Positions 57,029 through 64,000 of a DNA stretch of 64,000 nucleotides are shown here, piece by piece. Origin of the DNA: SAR202 cluster bacterium bin127 (GTDB lineage: Bacteria > Chloroflexota > Dehalococcoidia > Lucifugimonadales > Lucifugimonadaceae). A model generated the notes under the pieces. The model saw nothing but the letters and a program-made list of their open reading frames with translations. It searched no databases and had not been told where the DNA came from. Within the stretch, counting starts at the first letter, position 1. The number at the start of each line of letters is the position of its first letter. The stretch lies in the NCBI GenBank assembly GCA_002239045.1, contig MPNN01000001.1:1-64000 (forward strand), read 5' to 3'. A program made the translations under genes and the position numbers.

Positions 57029-57597
57029 TTTTCACGCCTCGTGCCAGTGACGATCTCCGTGGGCAAGTCCCGATCAACATATCGAGCCATCATAAAGATG
57101 CAATCCGAGAGACGATTCAACCAAACCAACAACTGCTCGTTTCTCATCAACCCGTCGTCAAAGAGAGCGACCGCGGCGCGTTCCAAATCTCGAACCTTGC
57201 AACGGGCGAGATCAAGTGCAGCCGATCTTTGCGATGCACCCGGAATAATGAATGCTCGCGGCAGTTCGACCTCATTCTCCAATCGACGCAAGAGAGCGTC
57301 GAGATCATCGACATGCTCTTTCCCGATCGTCTGGAAGTGTTCACGTAGCTCGTCAAGGTGCGCAGTATCGGTCGTAAGCTCGGCGTTCGCGAGAAACATC
57401 AATCGCTGGTTTTCGAGCAGCGCGTCGTGGATGAAGTCAGAATTGCACAACGCCCGCGCCATACCTAAAGCACTAACTGCTTCATCCCCGATGCCGCTTG
57501 CTTTCACTCGCCGACTCGATTTTGCGACGCGACCACCGTAGAGCAGCGAAGTTTCACCGCTGTCTCCGAGCTTCGTGCTGATGGAATTCCTGACCAA
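57025..57597 (-). CDS. Cob(I)alamin adenosyltransferase (PduO type)
   Basis: Makes adenosylcobalamin from ATP and cob(I)alamin. 190 residues: STKLGDSGETSLLYGGRVAK (ATP site, usually TKxGDxGxT), the middle DEAVSALGMAR, FIIPGASQRSAALDLARCKV and DRLSDCIFMMAR-like helix end. The ERxERxA-type region reads VRDLERAAVAL. TTG start at 57597. It leads the his cluster; the functional link is not obvious. Confidence 0.87.
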   Translation of the reverse strand: MVRNSISTKLGDSGETSLLYGGRVAKSSRRVKASGIGDEAVSALGMARALCNSDFIHDALLENQRLMFLANAELTTDTAHLDELREHFQTIGKEHVDDLDALLRRLENEVELPRAFIIPGASQRSAALDLARCKVRDLERAAVALFDDGLMRNEQLLVWLNRLSDCIFMMARYVDRDLPTEIVTGTRREN

Positions 57598-57727
57598 TTA
57601 GGTTGATATATCATGGGTACCGACGACTTTCTTGATTCTATGTCGTCTGAGGGCCACAACTAAGACCTCATCCTAGACTCGACTAGCGAACGCAATCTCC
57701 TATTCCTAGAATTCGAATCCGAACACC

Positions 57728-58093
57728 ATGACCATCGCCGCCGAACACCAAGGCACGGTACCGATCAACACCGTGCGCGTGACGCCGAAAGCAGCATCCA
57801 AAGCTAAGGAGTTCGCTCAGAAAGCGGGCCGGGAGCAGTGCGCTATCAAGATCGCAGTGCAGGGCGGAGGATGTTCAGGACTCCAATACGTGCTCGAACT
57901 TGTCGACGCGCCGGAAGAGACCGACAAGGTAATCGTCGAAAACGGTATCGAAATCTACATTCCCAAACGCGCCTTCATCTTTTTGGCGGGGACAGTGTTG
58001 GACTTTTCTGATGGTCTGAACGGCCGTGGATTCGAATTCCACAACCCAAACGCCAAACGCACCTGTGGTTGCGGCGACTCGTTCGCCGTCTAA
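57728..58093 (+). CDS. Iron-sulfur cluster carrier (ErpA/HesB/IscA family)
   Basis: A-type carrier that delivers Fe-S clusters to apo-proteins. 121 residues with the three conserved Cys: IAVQGGGCSGLQYVLELVDA and RTCGCGDSF at the end. The sequence between (FLAGTVLDFSDGLNGRGFEF) is typical of ErpA. ATG at 57728. A YgfZ-like gene, also an Fe-S maturation factor, starts 10 bp later, so the two probably form one unit. Confidence 0.92.
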   Translation: MTIAAEHQGTVPINTVRVTPKAASKAKEFAQKAGREQCAIKIAVQGGGCSGLQYVLELVDAPEETDKVIVENGIEIYIPKRAFIFLAGTVLDFSDGLNGRGFEFHNPNAKRTCGCGDSFAV

Positions 58094-58103
58094 AGTCAAC
58101 GCG

Positions 58104-59138
58104 ATGGGCAGCACCGCGCCGCGCGGTGACGCGGCAATTCTCGAACAAGCATTCTCCGCCTACACTGCGCGCGGAGCGGCATGTTTCAAACCGCCATTCG
58201 GGTCAACGTTCCGTCACTCCGGCCCCGACGCACTCGATCTGCTACATCGGCTCACCACAAATTCGTTGCTCGATCTTGCCGACGGATCGGCACGCCGAAC
58301 GATCCTCACGAATGAAAAGGGACGAATCATTGACGTTCTTTGGGTGCTGAAACGCTCGGATCATGAGTTGATCCTAGTTTCGGATGCACCGGACGCGACC
58401 GAGATGATGGAGGGGATCGAACGGTTCACGATCATCGAGGACGCAGAACTCATCGATGTATCGGATCGGTGGCATCGTTGGTACGTATTCGGTCCCCACG
58501 CGTCCCAAGCTCTAGGCGAAGTCTTGCCAGGACTAGATTTTTCTTCCGCTGACATCGGGTCGATCCGCGGGATCAATGTCGCCGAAGACGGAATGGTGTT
58601 GGCACTGCGAAATGACTCTGCTGGGCCGATGTCATGGTTGGTAATCGCTGAGACAGCAGCGGTAGAAGAGATCGACGCAAGATTTTCTCGCAATAGATTG
58701 AGTTGCGCACCGGAGGAACTCTTCAACCAAGTTAGGATCGCGAATCAAGAACCGATCGCCGGAAATGAATTAACGCCAGAGGTGAACCCGCTTGAAGCTG
58801 GACTGATGCACCTCATCGATTTCGAAAAGGGCTGCTACGTGGGCCAAGAGGTGATCGCACGCCTCGATACCTACGATAAGGTGCAACGATCCTTGGTCGC
58901 GTTTACCCAAGAAATTGACGCAACTAATCAGCGCCAAGTGACAATGGGTGAACGAATCCAATCCAATGAAACCGCAAGGAACGTGGGTTGGATTACGTCG
59001 ACCGGGCGCGACTGCATGAGCGGCGAGACGATCGGCTTAGCTTACTTGCGTAAACCGTACTGCGAGGTCGATGGCGCACTCACGACATCGCAGGGATCGA
59101 CGATAACGGTATTTCCGCGGACGCATCAAGCCCGTTAG
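58104..59138 (+). CDS. ygfZ: YgfZ/GcvT-like folate-binding protein
   Basis: 344 residues in the folate-binding YgfZ family, which helps assembly or repair of Fe-S enzymes. The diagnostic motif is FEKGCYVGQEVIARLDTY, with the conserved Cys. The N-terminal SGPDALDLLHRLTTNSLLDL and TILTNEKGRIIDVLWVLKRS are those of the GcvT-like fold. ATG at 58104; the open frame begins inside the upstream gene. A tRNA gene lies just downstream on the other strand. Confidence 0.9.
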   Translation: MGSTAPRGDAAILEQAFSAYTARGAACFKPPFGSTFRHSGPDALDLLHRLTTNSLLDLADGSARRTILTNEKGRIIDVLWVLKRSDHELILVSDAPDATEMMEGIERFTIIEDAELIDVSDRWHRWYVFGPHASQALGEVLPGLDFSSADIGSIRGINVAEDGMVLALRNDSAGPMSWLVIAETAAVEEIDARFSRNRLSCAPEELFNQVRIANQEPIAGNELTPEVNPLEAGLMHLIDFEKGCYVGQEVIARLDTYDKVQRSLVAFTQEIDATNQRQVTMGERIQSNETARNVGWITSTGRDCMSGETIGLAYLRKPYCEVDGALTTSQGSTITVFPRTHQAR

Positions 59139-59155
59139 AAATCCGGTGTGGGAAC

Positions 59156-59230
59156 TGGAGCGGGAGACGGGATTCGAACCCGCGACACCCTGCTTGGAAG
59201 GCAGGCACTCTACCACTGAGTTACTCCCGC
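59156..59230 (-). tRNA. tRNA-Gly(TCC), CCA end encoded
   Basis: Minus-strand cloverleaf: acceptor GCGGGAG pairs with CTCCCGC, anticodon stem CCTGC/GCAGG with loop CTTCCAA (anticodon TCC), and T-loop GGGTTCGAATCCC. The discriminator is T, followed by CCA at 59158-59156, so the 3' end is encoded in the gene. Reads GGA codons. Confidence 0.97.
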
Positions 59231-59330
59231 GCCGCACGAATTAATTGTACCAGTAACGCAGTTTGAGACTTGGTTTCGATGATTTATAGAATTATCTGAG
59301 TCTGTAAGTTCAGAACCGACTGGCTCATAA

Positions 59331-60506
59331 ATGAAGACCACTGGATTCCGCACCGTCGTGCTGGGCACGCCTTGGCGAAATTTGACATACTGTATCGTCG
59401 AAACCGACGAGGGCATAACTGGCATCGGCGAGGCAAGGGTACTAGGTAAAACCCACACCGTTTCCGAGTATCTGCGAGACGCTCAGCGCCATTTCATCGG
59501 TCACGATCCGTTTGACATCGAGGCACTCTATCGCCGGATGACGTTACTGGATTTCGGGAAGGCCGGCGAAGTAGTCCACACTGGATTGGCGCTAGTTGAA
59601 CTGGCTTTCTGGGACATCATCGGCAAAGCGTGTAATCAACCCGTCTACAAACTACTCGGCGGACAAGTTGCTAACCGCGTCCAAGCCTACGCCAACGGAT
59701 GGTACACAGTCGAACGTGAACCGGAACAGTTCGCTGCTGCTGCCCAACGCGTGATCGATCGCGGTTATCGAGCAATGAAATTCGACCCGTTCGGTAATGG
59801 CGATCTGGAACTTGAGCGCGAGGAATTCTACAAATCGCTAGACCTCATTGAATCTGTCGCCTCCGTTGCCGGTACCCGCGCGCAAATCATGATCGAGATG
59901 CATGGCCGGTTTGCTCCCCATCAAGCCCGGGAGATCGCGCGCCATATCGAAAAGTTCAATATCGGCTGGATCGAGGAACCCGTCCGACCAGGGGACATCC
60001 CGGCGCTCCAATCGGTTCGACAACACACAGGCCTACCCATAGCGACGGGAGAACGTCTGTATGGGGCTCCTGAATTCCGCGAGATATGGGGCGCACAAAC
60101 GGTCGATGTCATTCAACCAGACATCACGCAGTGCGGTGGCGTTTTGGAGGTCAAGAAGATCGCTTCCACGGCGGAGAGCTACTCGATCATGGTGGCTCCG
60201 CACAACGTGGGCGGCATCGTCTCGACGATGGCCGCTCTTCACCTCTGCTTGACGTTAAGGAACGTCAAAATACTTGAACATTTCAACGATTTTGCCGACC
60301 CGCACGTCAAAAATGCCGGTACCAACTATCCCGAAGTAATCGATGGATATTTTCCGATCCCTGACAAACCGGGCTGGGGAATCGAACTGAACGAAGATTT
60401 CATCCGCTCGCAACAACCGGACTACACTGACGCCGGAGTCATCGCAGACCCGGGACTCAACATGTTCGAAAATTCCGATTGGGCCAAACGTGGACAAAGC
60501 GATTGA
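59331..60506 (+). CDS. Enolase-superfamily (mandelate racemase/MLE) protein 2
   Basis: 391 residues with the same plan as the member at 30873-32033: capping domain (YCIVETDEGITGIGEARVLG), then barrel motifs YRAMKFDPFGNGD, MIEMHGRFAPHQAREI (metal ligand plus His), WIEEPVRPGDIP, IATGERLYG, QPDITQCGGVLEVKK and VAPHNVGGIVSTMA. Acid-sugar dehydratases have this set, but the substrate is unknown. ATG at 59331. It precedes the ATP sulfurylase gene by about 60 bp on the same strand. Confidence 0.88.
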   Translation: MKTTGFRTVVLGTPWRNLTYCIVETDEGITGIGEARVLGKTHTVSEYLRDAQRHFIGHDPFDIEALYRRMTLLDFGKAGEVVHTGLALVELAFWDIIGKACNQPVYKLLGGQVANRVQAYANGWYTVEREPEQFAAAAQRVIDRGYRAMKFDPFGNGDLELEREEFYKSLDLIESVASVAGTRAQIMIEMHGRFAPHQAREIARHIEKFNIGWIEEPVRPGDIPALQSVRQHTGLPIATGERLYGAPEFREIWGAQTVDVIQPDITQCGGVLEVKKIASTAESYSIMVAPHNVGGIVSTMAALHLCLTLRNVKILEHFNDFADPHVKNAGTNYPEVIDGYFPIPDKPGWGIELNEDFIRSQQPDYTDAGVIADPGLNMFENSDWAKRGQSD

Positions 60507-60567
60507 AATATCGCTCGAATCGTGCCTGAATACAACTGAAAAAGCAACCGAAAGCTAGAAAACCTAA

Positions 60568-62160
60568 ATGCAAAAAGAAGCAGTATCTGAAGAAAACCAT
60601 TTGATCAGCCCTCACGGCGGCGTCTTGGTCGACCTCCTAGTCGACGAAACTCGCATCGCGGAGCTGGACGCCGAGGTCGCCAACCTGCCGAAATGGGTCC
60701 TCACACCTCGTCAACTTTGCGACATTGAACAGTTGCTCACGGGAGCGTTTTCGCCGCTCACGGGCTTTCTGGGACGTGAAGACTACGAGAGCGTCCGTGA
60801 TGATATGCGGCTTTCGGATGGAACGTTGTGGCCACTACCAATAACGTTGGACCTCCCGTCCGAAACGGCGACCACGCTTTCGGCCGGTGATCGATTGGCT
60901 CTCATGCATCCCGAAGGCGTCTTGATCGCCGTTTTGAACGTCAGCGATGTGTGGGTGCCGAATAAATCCGAAGAAGCCGCGAAAGTTTTCGGAACCGAGG
61001 ATGAATTTCACCCGGGTGTTAACGCATTGATGAACCAGACCGCCGAATATTACGTCGGTGGGTCGCTGGAAGGGGCAAGAGCATCGCAACATCACACCTA
61101 CCCGGGTCTGCGGCACACCCCAGCACAGCTCCGAGCGATGTTTCAATCCCTCGGATGGTCCCGGATTGTGGCCTTTCAAACGCGTAATCCGATGCATCGC
61201 GCCCACGTTGAACTGACGCGTCGGGCCGCCGAACAAGTCCAGGCAAACCTGTTGATCCATCCTGTGGTCGGCCTCACCAAACCAGGCGATGTCGAGTACC
61301 ACACTCGTGTGCGGTGTTACCGCGCGGTGCTTGAAGGATATGCAGAAAACTCTGCGACCCTGAGTTTGCTTCAACTCGCCATGAGAATGGGCGGTCCCAG
61401 AGAGGCGGTGTGGCACGCGATCGTGCGAAAGAACTACGGATGCACCCACTTCATCGTCGGCAGAGATCACGCTGGTCCCGGAAATGATCGTGACGGTAAC
61501 CCGTTCTACGGCCCGTACGATGCACAGACCTTGGTTGAGGATTATCGGGACGAACTCGGCATCGAGGTGGTCACATTTAGTGAGGTCGTTTACGACGGTG
61601 GGACAGATCGATACGTCACGCGCGATGAGCTTGGCGACGATTCTGGAGTGATGAATCTGTCGGGAACCGAACTGAGAGATCGGCTCCAAACGGGTGCCGA
61701 GATTCCGGAGTGGTTTTCATATCCCAGTGTCATTCGAGAGCTGCGTTCGTCATATCCCGAGTTGGGTGAACGGGGCTTCACAATCCATATTTCAGGTGGT
61801 AGCTCCGACGCGAATTCATCGCTCGGTAATGCGATCGCTGAGATTCTGCTAGAAAACGGATCGAGGCCCGTGACTTTGTTGGATGATCCGGCACTGGCTG
61901 TCGACACGGTTAATCTCGTGGTCCGAGAAGTTTCTCGTAATGGCGGTGCCGTCATTTACGTTGGGAGTGACCGCGCAAACGGCGCGCCGGTCACACCTCG
62001 GAATGCCGTTGCAGACAACAGTTTGTTCCTGTCGGTCCGACGTCAAGATTCACGGAATGGCGACGATCTCGCCGATATTGTGCTCGCGGCCGGTTCATCC
62101 GCCGGGCAGGGAGCAGAATCAGTGATATCACGTTTGACATCGTTGGGATTGATAACTTGA
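60568..62160 (+). CDS. sat: ATP sulfurylase with degenerate APS-kinase-like C-terminal domain
   Basis: 530 residues. The N-terminal about 395 residues form a complete ATP sulfurylase (sulfate + ATP to APS, or the reverse): QLLTGAFSPLTGFLGREDYE, AFQTRNPMHRAHVELTRRA (QxRNPxHxxH), HPVVGLTKPGDVEYHTRVR and VGRDHAGPGNDRDG. From about R402 (GFTIHISGGSSDANSS) the chain follows the APS-kinase fold, but the Walker A of GLSGxGKST has become GGSSDANSS (410-418), with no lysine. Kinase activity is improbable; as in the fungal enzyme, the domain might bind PAPS or have a structural role. Confidence 0.9.
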   Translation: MQKEAVSEENHLISPHGGVLVDLLVDETRIAELDAEVANLPKWVLTPRQLCDIEQLLTGAFSPLTGFLGREDYESVRDDMRLSDGTLWPLPITLDLPSETATTLSAGDRLALMHPEGVLIAVLNVSDVWVPNKSEEAAKVFGTEDEFHPGVNALMNQTAEYYVGGSLEGARASQHHTYPGLRHTPAQLRAMFQSLGWSRIVAFQTRNPMHRAHVELTRRAAEQVQANLLIHPVVGLTKPGDVEYHTRVRCYRAVLEGYAENSATLSLLQLAMRMGGPREAVWHAIVRKNYGCTHFIVGRDHAGPGNDRDGNPFYGPYDAQTLVEDYRDELGIEVVTFSEVVYDGGTDRYVTRDELGDDSGVMNLSGTELRDRLQTGAEIPEWFSYPSVIRELRSSYPELGERGFTIHISGGSSDANSSLGNAIAEILLENGSRPVTLLDDPALAVDTVNLVVREVSRNGGAVIYVGSDRANGAPVTPRNAVADNSLFLSVRRQDSRNGDDLADIVLAAGSSAGQGAESVISRLTSLGLIT

Positions 62161-62390
62161 TTCACGGGATGCGGACGAACTACCGTTGATTGTGACAATG
62201 GAACAACCAACCAGAAATCGCTAGCATTGCGAGACCGAAGGAATAACGGATAGAACCACCGAAGAGAAACGACCGAAATCGTCAAAAGTTGGCCAATGGT
62301 AAATTGACTGCCAACGTTGATCATTTCGGATGACCTTTGTCGAGTGTAAGATTGCATAAGTGCTTGAGATTTGCGAGCAATGGGGTAAAC

Positions 62391-62699
62391 ATGCGAATTA
62401 ATAACGTATCGCTGAGAGAAGTGCAAGAAGTCTGGGAAACCAACCACAGATATTCCGCGGCATCGCGCACTCCGGAGATGGTCGCGCTGACCGACGCCTT
62501 ATCCAAGATGGACGTGGGTCAAGCCAAAGCGATTGGATACGATCCCGGAAGGAATCCGGCCAACGTAAAGATACAGGTGCAAAAAGCAGCCAAAGTCGTC
62601 GGGAAAAATGTCCACGCGGTCATCGACGAAGGCAACCACCGCGTAATGTTCTCCGTATTGGATCAACCCATGCGCAGGAGAAGGGGCACCAATTCCTAG
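62391..62699 (+). CDS. Small hypothetical protein (102 aa)
   Basis: No family recognised. It begins at ATG 62391 behind GGGGTA. Residues 5-40 look helical (EVQEVWETNHRYSAASRTPE), followed by QAKAIGYDPGRNPANVKIQV, a beta-rich VHAVIDEGNHRVMFSVL and a basic tail RRRRG. The composition suits a small cytosolic, perhaps nucleic-acid-binding protein. The 230 bp upstream hold no other gene that I can see. Confidence 0.5.
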   Translation: MRINNVSLREVQEVWETNHRYSAASRTPEMVALTDALSKMDVGQAKAIGYDPGRNPANVKIQVQKAAKVVGKNVHAVIDEGNHRVMFSVLDQPMRRRRGTNS

Positions 62700-62781
62700 T
62701 GCCAGCGTTTCGTCATTAACCTAGCTTTCAGGTTTGAGCCAGTTTTGCGATCACGGAAGACTGGCGCAACTGATCAAACTC

Positions 62782-63882
62782 TCATCCGATTTGCTGGCCA
62801 ACCAGCAAACCTAATCCATAGGTAATCGCGCCAGCGACCAAACCGACCGCCAGCATCCTTACTGCGCCGTAGATCTTACCGCTCCCGGACATCCACCCCA
62901 GACTTCCTCCGACCACCAAAAGTGCTGACGCAGAAGCGCACGCGCTGATTATCGTCGAAGTGGTGCCGCCCAAACCGATCATATAAGGTAGCAACGGCAC
63001 AAACGCGCCGCCAGCGAACGCGACCAACGAACTAATCGCCGCAACCGTCGGCGAACCGCCGAGATCATCTAGGTCGATACCCAGCTCTTCCCGTACGTGC
63101 ATGTCCAACGCGGTGTCGGGATTACTCATGATCCGAGCTGCCGCCGACTTCGACTCGTCGAGAGATAATCCCTTAGCTTGGAGAATCTCTACAAGCTCAT
63201 CCTCTTCCTCATCGTGCCAAAGGAGCAGCTCGACCCGTTCCCATCGAACCAGATTTTCATTGAACTCACGTTGCGAAACGACTGACACATACTCGCCGGC
63301 AGCCATCGACAACGCGCCACCAACCAAACCAGCAACACCCGCCAACACTACGATGCCAGGATCTGACGCACCAGCGGCAACACCAAGAGTCAGAGTTGTG
63401 TTCGACACTAGGCCGTCGTTTAGCCCAAGTACCGCGGCGCGCAACGCTCCAGAACGCGTCGCCAAAGAGCCGTGCTCTACGTGTTCGCCTTCCGACGTCG
63501 TCTCCTGGGAAAGACGATTCAACAAATCCATGCTCTCCACCGCTTCGGAGCGGAGGTCGCGGCGGAGGAACTCATCGCTCGACGTGCTCAACGTTCGGCG
63601 GAATTGACCACGCAGAAAACCTGAGACGCGCGCCGGATTGAACACCTTCGTTGCGAGTTTAAACAGCGCCATCGAGATCGAAAACCTACCGATGCGGTGC
63701 TCGGCGATATCAGAGGAGATCGACTTCGACAATCGCATTGCGATCTCGGTTTGGACCTCCTGAAGCCTTTCGAAATCGCGGATTTGTACCGGATCGTCGG
63801 ATTCGTCCGCCAAAAAACGATAGATGGCGGCGTTTTTGAGAGATGATCGAATAAGCTCTCGGGTTTCGACTGTATCAACCAT
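62782..63882 (-). CDS. VIT1/CCC1-family transporter with N-terminal ferritin-like region
   Basis: 366 residues. Residues 1-130 are helical (NAAIYRFLADESDDPVQIRD, RLQEVQTEIAMRLSKS) and recall the ferritin-like Rubrerythrin/VIT fusion. The VIT1 part follows: RSGALRAAVLGLNDGLVSNT, AGLVGGALSMAAGEYVSVVS, a cytosolic helical insert rich in Glu (HDEEEDELVEILQAKGLS) and four more helices. Likely an iron or manganese transporter of the inner membrane. ATG at 63882 (TTG at 63885 adjacent). Confidence 0.88.
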   Translation of the reverse strand: MVDTVETRELIRSSLKNAAIYRFLADESDDPVQIRDFERLQEVQTEIAMRLSKSISSDIAEHRIGRFSISMALFKLATKVFNPARVSGFLRGQFRRTLSTSSDEFLRRDLRSEAVESMDLLNRLSQETTSEGEHVEHGSLATRSGALRAAVLGLNDGLVSNTTLTLGVAAGASDPGIVVLAGVAGLVGGALSMAAGEYVSVVSQREFNENLVRWERVELLLWHDEEEDELVEILQAKGLSLDESKSAAARIMSNPDTALDMHVREELGIDLDDLGGSPTVAAISSLVAFAGGAFVPLLPYMIGLGGTTSTIISACASASALLVVGGSLGWMSGSGKIYGAVRMLAVGLVAGAITYGLGLLVGQQIG

Positions 63883-63910
63883 CAAACGGTCAGACCCTCA
63901 ATTCCAACCA

Positions 63911-64000
63911 TTAAACCGATCCGTCCAAAATAACGTCGACGCACGCGGGTCTACCGGATGCAACAGCTTCGTCGATCGCAGGTTTGATATCTTCGGCGCG
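63911..64000 (-). CDS. ThDP-dependent enzyme, C-terminal end (partial)
   Basis: Only the last 29 codons lie in the window: RAEDIKPAIDEAVASGRPAC then VDVILDGSV and a stop at 63911-63913. This is the typical end of acetolactate-synthase-like ThDP enzymes (such as oxalyl-CoA decarboxylase, glyoxylate carboligase or benzoylformate decarboxylase), too short to tell which. The VIT gene begins about 28 bp later on the same strand. Confidence 0.65.
   Translation of the reverse strand, partial: RAEDIKPAIDEAVASGRPACVDVILDGSV

Overview
The window is a gene-dense piece of a bacterial chromosome of moderate GC content, about 62 protein genes, one tRNA and two T-box leaders. The sequence alone does not name the organism. 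A DUF3090 gene beside an SCO1664-type kinase-like gene, a MshA-like glycosyltransferase, T-box control of branched-chain amino acid synthesis, and two acid-sugar dehydratase-like enolase-superfamily genes together with a PhyH dioxygenase best fit Chloroflexota, possibly a marine SAR202-like lineage. This placement is inference. No prophage, insertion sequence, CRISPR array or rRNA was seen.

Layout. 1-3.6 kb: an untranslated, hairpin-rich stretch, ilvE, a membrane protein disrupted by REP-like repeats, a PAP2-like protein lacking its histidines, and a PIG-L deacetylase. 3.6-8.3 kb: glyA, then rpsF-ssb-ssb-rpsR with a duplicated ssb, and a membrane-anchored PPIase-like protein. 8.3-15.8 kb: hom-thrC, a FemAB-like acyltransferase, a MshA-like GT4, a GH15 enzyme and a MshD-like double GNAT. 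15.9-26.6 kb: a Leu-type T-box followed by ilvB-ilvN-ilvC-leuA-(membrane protein)-leuC-(DUF4328 protein)-leuD-leuB. 26.7-30.2 kb: a DUF3179 lipoprotein gene with an in-frame TGA at the first Cys of its CPLC motif, divergent from a penicillin-acylase-like gene. 30.2-39.2 kb: accessory genes (enolase superfamily, JAMM protease, MmeI-like restriction-modification enzyme, PhyH, AlkX-like glycosylase, SCO1664, DUF3090). 39.2-41.5 kb: a second T-box and cimA. 41.5-53.5 kb: inositol phosphatase, htpX-pspAB, a catalytically dead glutamine amidotransferase-like gene, gyrA, MMPL transporter, lipoprotein, flavin reductase, rplU-rpmA-rpmE and DUF1385. 53.5-57.6 kb: a minus-strand cluster (cob(I)alamin adenosyltransferase, hisH, hisA, methyltransferase, hisF, hisIE). 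57.7-64 kb: erpA-like, ygfZ-like, tRNA-Gly(TCC), a second enolase-superfamily gene, ATP sulfurylase with a degenerate APS-kinase domain, a small unknown gene, a VIT1-like transporter and the end of a TPP enzyme.

The dominant theme is amino acid synthesis: Thr, Leu/Val/Ile (both the threonine-derived and citramalate routes are conceivable) and His, with T-boxes linking branched-chain genes to tRNA charging. The strongest new lead is the probable selenoprotein at 26682-27797: TGA sits exactly where the family has Cys, the frame continues through the rest of the domain, and a perfect 6-bp hairpin follows the TGA. Three other genes carry family folds with the catalytic residues lost (PAP2-like, peptidase C26-like and the APS-kinase domain of ATP sulfurylase).
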